A stretch of DNA of 64,000 bases from Coemansia sp. RSA 487 (Eukaryota > Kickxellomycota > Kickxellomycetes > Kickxellales > Kickxellaceae). How positions within the stretch are numbered: position 1 is the stretch's first letter; every line of letters begins with the position of its first letter. A program made the translations under genes and the position numbers. The stretch covers positions 92,247 to 156,246 of the forward strand of contig JANBRJ010000035.1 of assembly GCA_027577595.1 (NCBI GenBank), in the 5' to 3' direction. This document shows, in pieces, positions 63,602-64,000 of the stretch. A model generated the notes under the pieces. It saw only the letters and a program-made list of their open reading frames with translations, searched no databases and was not told the origin of the DNA.

Positions 63602-64000
63602 TTAGGTATTTTCTACTAGTTATAAATTACAATTACAAGGAGAGATAAACAGTTTAACCATTGACGTAGAAACAAAAAAGCGTGAGTTCGCAATAGAGCT
63701 AAATGATATACTGTTTATTAAATATCCACGTGGATGCAGTAGAAATTTTGGGAAAACTCTGAGACGATACTGGATGGTCTCTATAAGACGTCCAATATGT
63801 CCGGATATCATGGCTATATGAATTAAATCATGATTAAATGCCTTTACAAAGCCCGTAAACTCGTCGTTCTTTGATACAACGCGATGGCTATTTTTCTCCA
63901 CTCCGCCTCACCAATCTTGGTATGCAGCCAGCAGAGAACCCTGTCAGCCACGCTGCTTATCCTTATTTGCTTCTTCTTCATCAGCTGTCGTCATCGTCCT
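63602..64000 (-). other. Window edge, possible 3' end of a minus-strand gene
   Basis: 399 bp. On the minus strand two overlapping frames look weakly protein-like: one gives DRVLCWLHTKIGEAEWRKIA then IALYQRTTSLRAL and a stop near 63850; the other runs 63620-63901 without an ATG. Either could be a terminal exon of a gene lying mainly outside the window. No family is recognised. Confidence 0.25.

Overview
This window is eukaryotic nuclear DNA from a fungus, most likely an early-diverging lineage such as Kickxellales (Zoopagomycota). The genus cannot be told from sequence alone. Evidence for a fungus: a DASH-complex Dam1, a Pbi2-type protease inhibitor, a FunK1-type kinase and a DUF4246 protein. 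Introns are few and mostly 100-265 nt, with strong GTAAGT-like donors and, in one case, a yeast-like TACTAAC branch point. Genes are dense and usually intronless, often in convergent pairs with only 120-140 bp between stop codons or divergent pairs sharing a short promoter.

Layout. 0.1-4.8 kb: Dam1, an F-box/LRR-like protein, glyoxalase II and a three-exon mitochondrial SSB. 4.8-7.7 kb: AT-rich, with no certain gene. 7.7-18.2 kb: a BAHD-like acyltransferase with altered catalytic motifs, a SURP/G-patch splicing factor, a LACTB2-like metallo-beta-lactamase and the two-exon largest subunit of RNA polymerase I. 18.2-24.7 kb: an accessory island with two decayed genes, a nuclease-kinase FunK1 and a DUF4246 protein. 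25.4-36.2 kb: a TMEM70-like mitochondrial protein and a 3244-residue neurofibromin/IRA Ras-GAP. 36.2-40.2 kb: a long gene-poor stretch with strong strand asymmetry. 40.2-47.1 kb: a novel low-complexity protein, a Pbi2-like inhibitor, Per1/PGAP3 and Nup43. 47.1-50.4 kb: a second accessory island holding a decayed AAA-ATPase-like/PD-(D/E)XK gene. 51.2-63.6 kb: Esa1/Tip60 acetyltransferase, a secreted GH20 hexosaminidase, an Arb2-domain protein, ribose-5-phosphate isomerase, dynein light intermediate chain and a probable Pol I TAF.

The housekeeping genes are a mixed set with no operon logic, although two Pol I transcription components occur. The unusual content is in the accessory islands. Three unrelated decayed gene families (FunK1, DUF4246, AAA/PDDEXK) each sit downstream of a copy of the same roughly 300-bp dispersed repeat. 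Two of them are broken mainly by in-frame TAA/TAG/TGA codons that could all derive from CAA, CAG or CGA. This suggests a shared mobile or regulatory unit and a C-to-T-biased inactivation process. Other points of interest are a winged-helix-like tail on Dam1, a BAHD enzyme with HxxxN in place of HxxxD, and a conserved adaptor-binding helix in the dynein light intermediate chain.
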